From contig LSRY02000025.1 of NCBI GenBank assembly GCA_001643675.2, positions 1,180,001-1,244,000 on the forward strand: a stretch of DNA of 64,000 nt, written 5' to 3'. Both the position numbers and the translations under genes were made by a program. The DNA is from Monocercomonoides exilis. Its lineage: Eukaryota > Preaxostyla > Oxymonadida > Polymastigidae. This document shows, piece after piece, positions 61,401 to 64,000 of the stretch (positions are counted from its first letter, which is position 1; each line of letters starts with the position of its first letter). Under the pieces are notes generated by a model. The model saw nothing but the letters and a program-made list of their open reading frames with translations, ran no database searches and was not told where the DNA came from.

Positions 61401-64000
61401 GTCCATCCATCAGTCACACCAACAGGCACTCAATCGAGTCTCAACAGCAGCAGTTCTCCTTTAACGACGCCTGTTGAGTCATCTTCTGATGATTCCTCAT
61501 TCAACACAACTCCCACTCCTTCACAGACACCAACACAGACACCTTCTCCTCTGCCTTCTGAGCAGTCTGGTTCCACCTCTGCATCTCTTCCTGCCAGTCA
61601 TTCTTCTCCATCATCATCATCTTCTTCTTCTTCTTCTTCAGATTTGATCTCATCTGACCATTCACTCTTAGATCAATATTCTGCCTTCTATCCTTTCTCT
61701 TCGTCTTTTGGCGCAAGTCCTCTTTTCCCTTCATATTCAGGCTCATCTCCTTCATCCACCATTCCTCTCTTTTCTCTCACTTCTGATTCACATCACATAA
61801 ACACCAAGCAATCCTTGCTGATTTCTGCCTCTTCTTCTTCTTCTTCTGTTGCCATTGATCCGTCTACACTTCTTTCGCAAACACAAAATGTCCCTTCAAC
61901 TTTAACTCCCACAACATCCTCTTCCTCTTCAGAAATATCTCCCTCTCTCAGTTCTCTGACTTCATCTGAGCCATCACCTGCACTCTCCACATCATCAGCC
62001 ACTCCTCTCTCATCCAACACATCTTCATCACAGCAGCCAGATGCTGCCTCTCTCTCTTCACTATCATTGGCTACCTCTCCTATTGTCCTTCCCTCTGGTT
62101 ACATTCGTGTTGGACAAATCTTGGTGATGGAGACGCAATGCATCGGAATGGGATCGATGGGCACTTTTGTGTTCAGAGGCATGCTGGACGGGAGAGAAGT
62201 GGCTGTGAAGAGGATTCAGAGGGCAACGATGGACATTGTGGAGGCACAGAACAGGAAAGAAGAGGAGAATGCGCTGGAAGAGAGGAGGATGCATCGATCG
62301 AGAGAGAAAGAGAGAGGGAAAGTTGGGACTTCTTCACCCTCACCGTCACAAACAGTGGAGCAGTCGATCAACAGAGAAGTCTCATTGCTCATCAAATCAG
62401 AGAAGAACGAACATATTGTCAGATATTATGCGATGTTTGAGACGTCGCAGTTTATCTACATTGCCCTTGAGCTGTGCAGAGAGACACTTGCGCAGTGGGT
62501 GAAGAGATGCTTCGAGTGGAATGGGAATGAAGATGTTGAGTGGTGGCATCCATTGGTGAATATCAGCAATAGCAACAACAGCAACAGCAATAACAGCAGT
62601 CGGATGAAGGAAGAGGACAAAAACAAAAAGAATTGGAGCAGCAGAATTGCATCTGAAGACAACATGGCAGAAGAAGGGAGTCGAACAGATTCAGTCCGAA
62701 AGCGCGGGGCAGTCGATGGGGAAGAGTACAACATCACTCCAGAGAGGAGCATCACACGAGATCTGTCGAGACATCGGGGAATGCCAAATGTGCCCAAGAC
62801 AAAAAGAGGAAGAGTGAAAGAGAAGCAGCAGAATGACGACTCCATATCTCCCAGCTCATATCAGAAGCGCAATCCGTCCAATGACCAGTTTCACTACACC
62901 GTCTCTTCTCAGTCATCGTCAACGCCATCTTCTCCAAATCCTTCTTCTCCTCCACTTTCTCCTTCATTCTTACTCACTTCTCAAACAACTGTTCAATACT
63001 CCTCAAAAACATCAGACCAGCTTCCTTCATCTTCATCATCATCATCATCTTCTTCTTCTTCTTCTTCTTCCAATATCACTTCATCGATGTCTCCCTGTTC
63101 TTCCTCTTTCTCCTCTAAGCTCCTTCTCAATTCTGCTCCTCGCTTCCATCCGAATGCATTCTACACTCCACCTCCACTCCGCTCTTTGTTGCATGAGATT
63201 GCACTGGGCGTGCAGCATCTGCATCGTCTACACATTATTCACAGGGACATCAAGCCACGCAACATTCTGATTGATGGAGAAGGGCATGCAAAGATATCAG
63301 ACATGGGACTGTCTATTCAGATGCAGAATGTGGATGCCTCGTTCCTCTCGAGCATCTCAACCACATTCCCTCCACAGGCACTTCGGATGAACAGCTGCTC
63401 AAAGAGGAACAATGACGAAGATGACAACGAAGAAGGAGAAAGCAGCAGCTCAGAGGCAGACTCAGATGATGATGGGGGAGATGAAAACGAGGATGACGAG
63501 CTGAATGAAGAGTCCATCGGCTTTGTTTTGGAGGTGGATGAGAATGGAAAGCGAGTGAGGCAGCCGAATGAATGGGAGACAGAAGAGGAATGGATTTCAG
63601 GGGAAGACAGATGGTGGTGGGACATTGCATCAGTCATTGTGGAAGGAGATGTCGACGAGAGAAGACACATTCTGAACGGGATGGAACAGGAAAGGATACG
63701 AAAACTGCAGAAGAAAGAAGAGATGAGGAAGCACAAGATGGAGGAGGAGGCGCACAGAGAGATGGGATCTTACAGGCTGCTGAGTGTTGAGGGAGGAGTT
63801 GGGTCATATGGATGGCAGGCACCTGAAGTGGTGCTGAAGCGAAAGATGACCATCCCTCGCCTGCCAAAGAAGTCCAACTCATCTGCCTTCCAAACACGAC
63901 TGCTGACTTCATTCAATCCGCCTCAGCCTCCTTCCACTGTTCCCACTCCTGTTCTCCTCCCAGCCTCTCTTCTGCTTCCCTCCATTTTCAGCTCTTCTTC
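58437..64000 (+). CDS. IRE1: IRE1-type ER stress sensor kinase (partial, 3' end outside)
   Basis: Four exons, 58437-58667, 58829-59091, 59147-59649 and 59809 to the window edge, join in phase to about 1,730 residues so far. The protein starts with a signal peptide ([19 protein letters not shown]). The luminal domain opens with the PQQ-like signature [19 protein letters not shown] typical of IRE1/PERK and carries a Ser-rich insert. One membrane helix lies near residues 800-825 ([16 protein letters not shown]). After a Ser/Thr-rich linker the kinase begins near 1096: glycine loop GMGSMG, VAVKR with the lysine near 1133, [19 protein letters not shown] near 1477, SDMG near 1497 and GWQAPE near 1667. 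These read as IRE1 rather than PERK. The kinase has large low-complexity inserts, about 225 residues before helix E and about 160 in the activation segment, and DMG instead of DFG. The RNase domain, if present, lies beyond the right edge. Confidence 0.9.

Noticed and set aside
1-64000. Prokaryotic features, CRISPR arrays, operons
   Set aside because: Spliceosomal introns, giant eukaryotic multidomain proteins and gene spacing exclude a prokaryotic origin; no direct-repeat/spacer array is present.

Overview
The window reads as nuclear DNA of a protist, most likely an oxymonad of the Monocercomonoides type. Reasons: short spliceosomal introns (42 to 161 bp) in compact genes, A+T-rich gaps between genes, serine- and glutamate-rich proteins, and a gene at 667-2074 that matches, from memory, a large uncharacterised Monocercomonoides protein family. 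TAA and TAG both end clear genes, so the standard code fits and TAR-to-Gln reassignment, as in Streblomastix, does not. The species call is inference from sequence alone.

Layout. 1-2100: the 3' end of a plus-strand gene, then a three-exon gene of the expanded family on the minus strand. 2100-8200: simple repeats, then a run of exon-like segments on the minus strand that I can only partly join into a gene. 8200-13180: a gene-poor transposon zone with nested inverted repeats, a 450-bp MITE-like element and a broken pogo-like transposase. 13182-13965: a small CBM48 (AMPK-beta-type glycogen-binding) protein. 14431-23965: a divergent pair, a 1,911-residue Glu-rich cytoskeletal-looking protein and a 1,064-residue coiled-coil protein. 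24210-24689: a small secreted protein rich in Tyr, Phe, Pro and Ser.

25328-58193, half of the window, is one UBR4/BIG-family E3 ubiquitin ligase of about 10,906 residues, nearly all in a single 32.5-kb exon. 243 bp away, on the other strand, starts an IRE1-type unfolded-protein-response kinase that runs off the right edge before its RNase domain. The two proteostasis genes may share a promoter.

Most introns start with GTTTGY or a close variant; the 667-2074 gene appears to have two GC-AG introns. I saw no tRNA, rRNA, CRISPR array or prokaryotic operon. The least ordinary items are the size and ubiquitin-binding additions of the UBR4 protein, the recurring REFxF motif in the acidic protein, the insertion-loaded IRE1 kinase and the family of inverted repeats at 8.5-9.8 kb.
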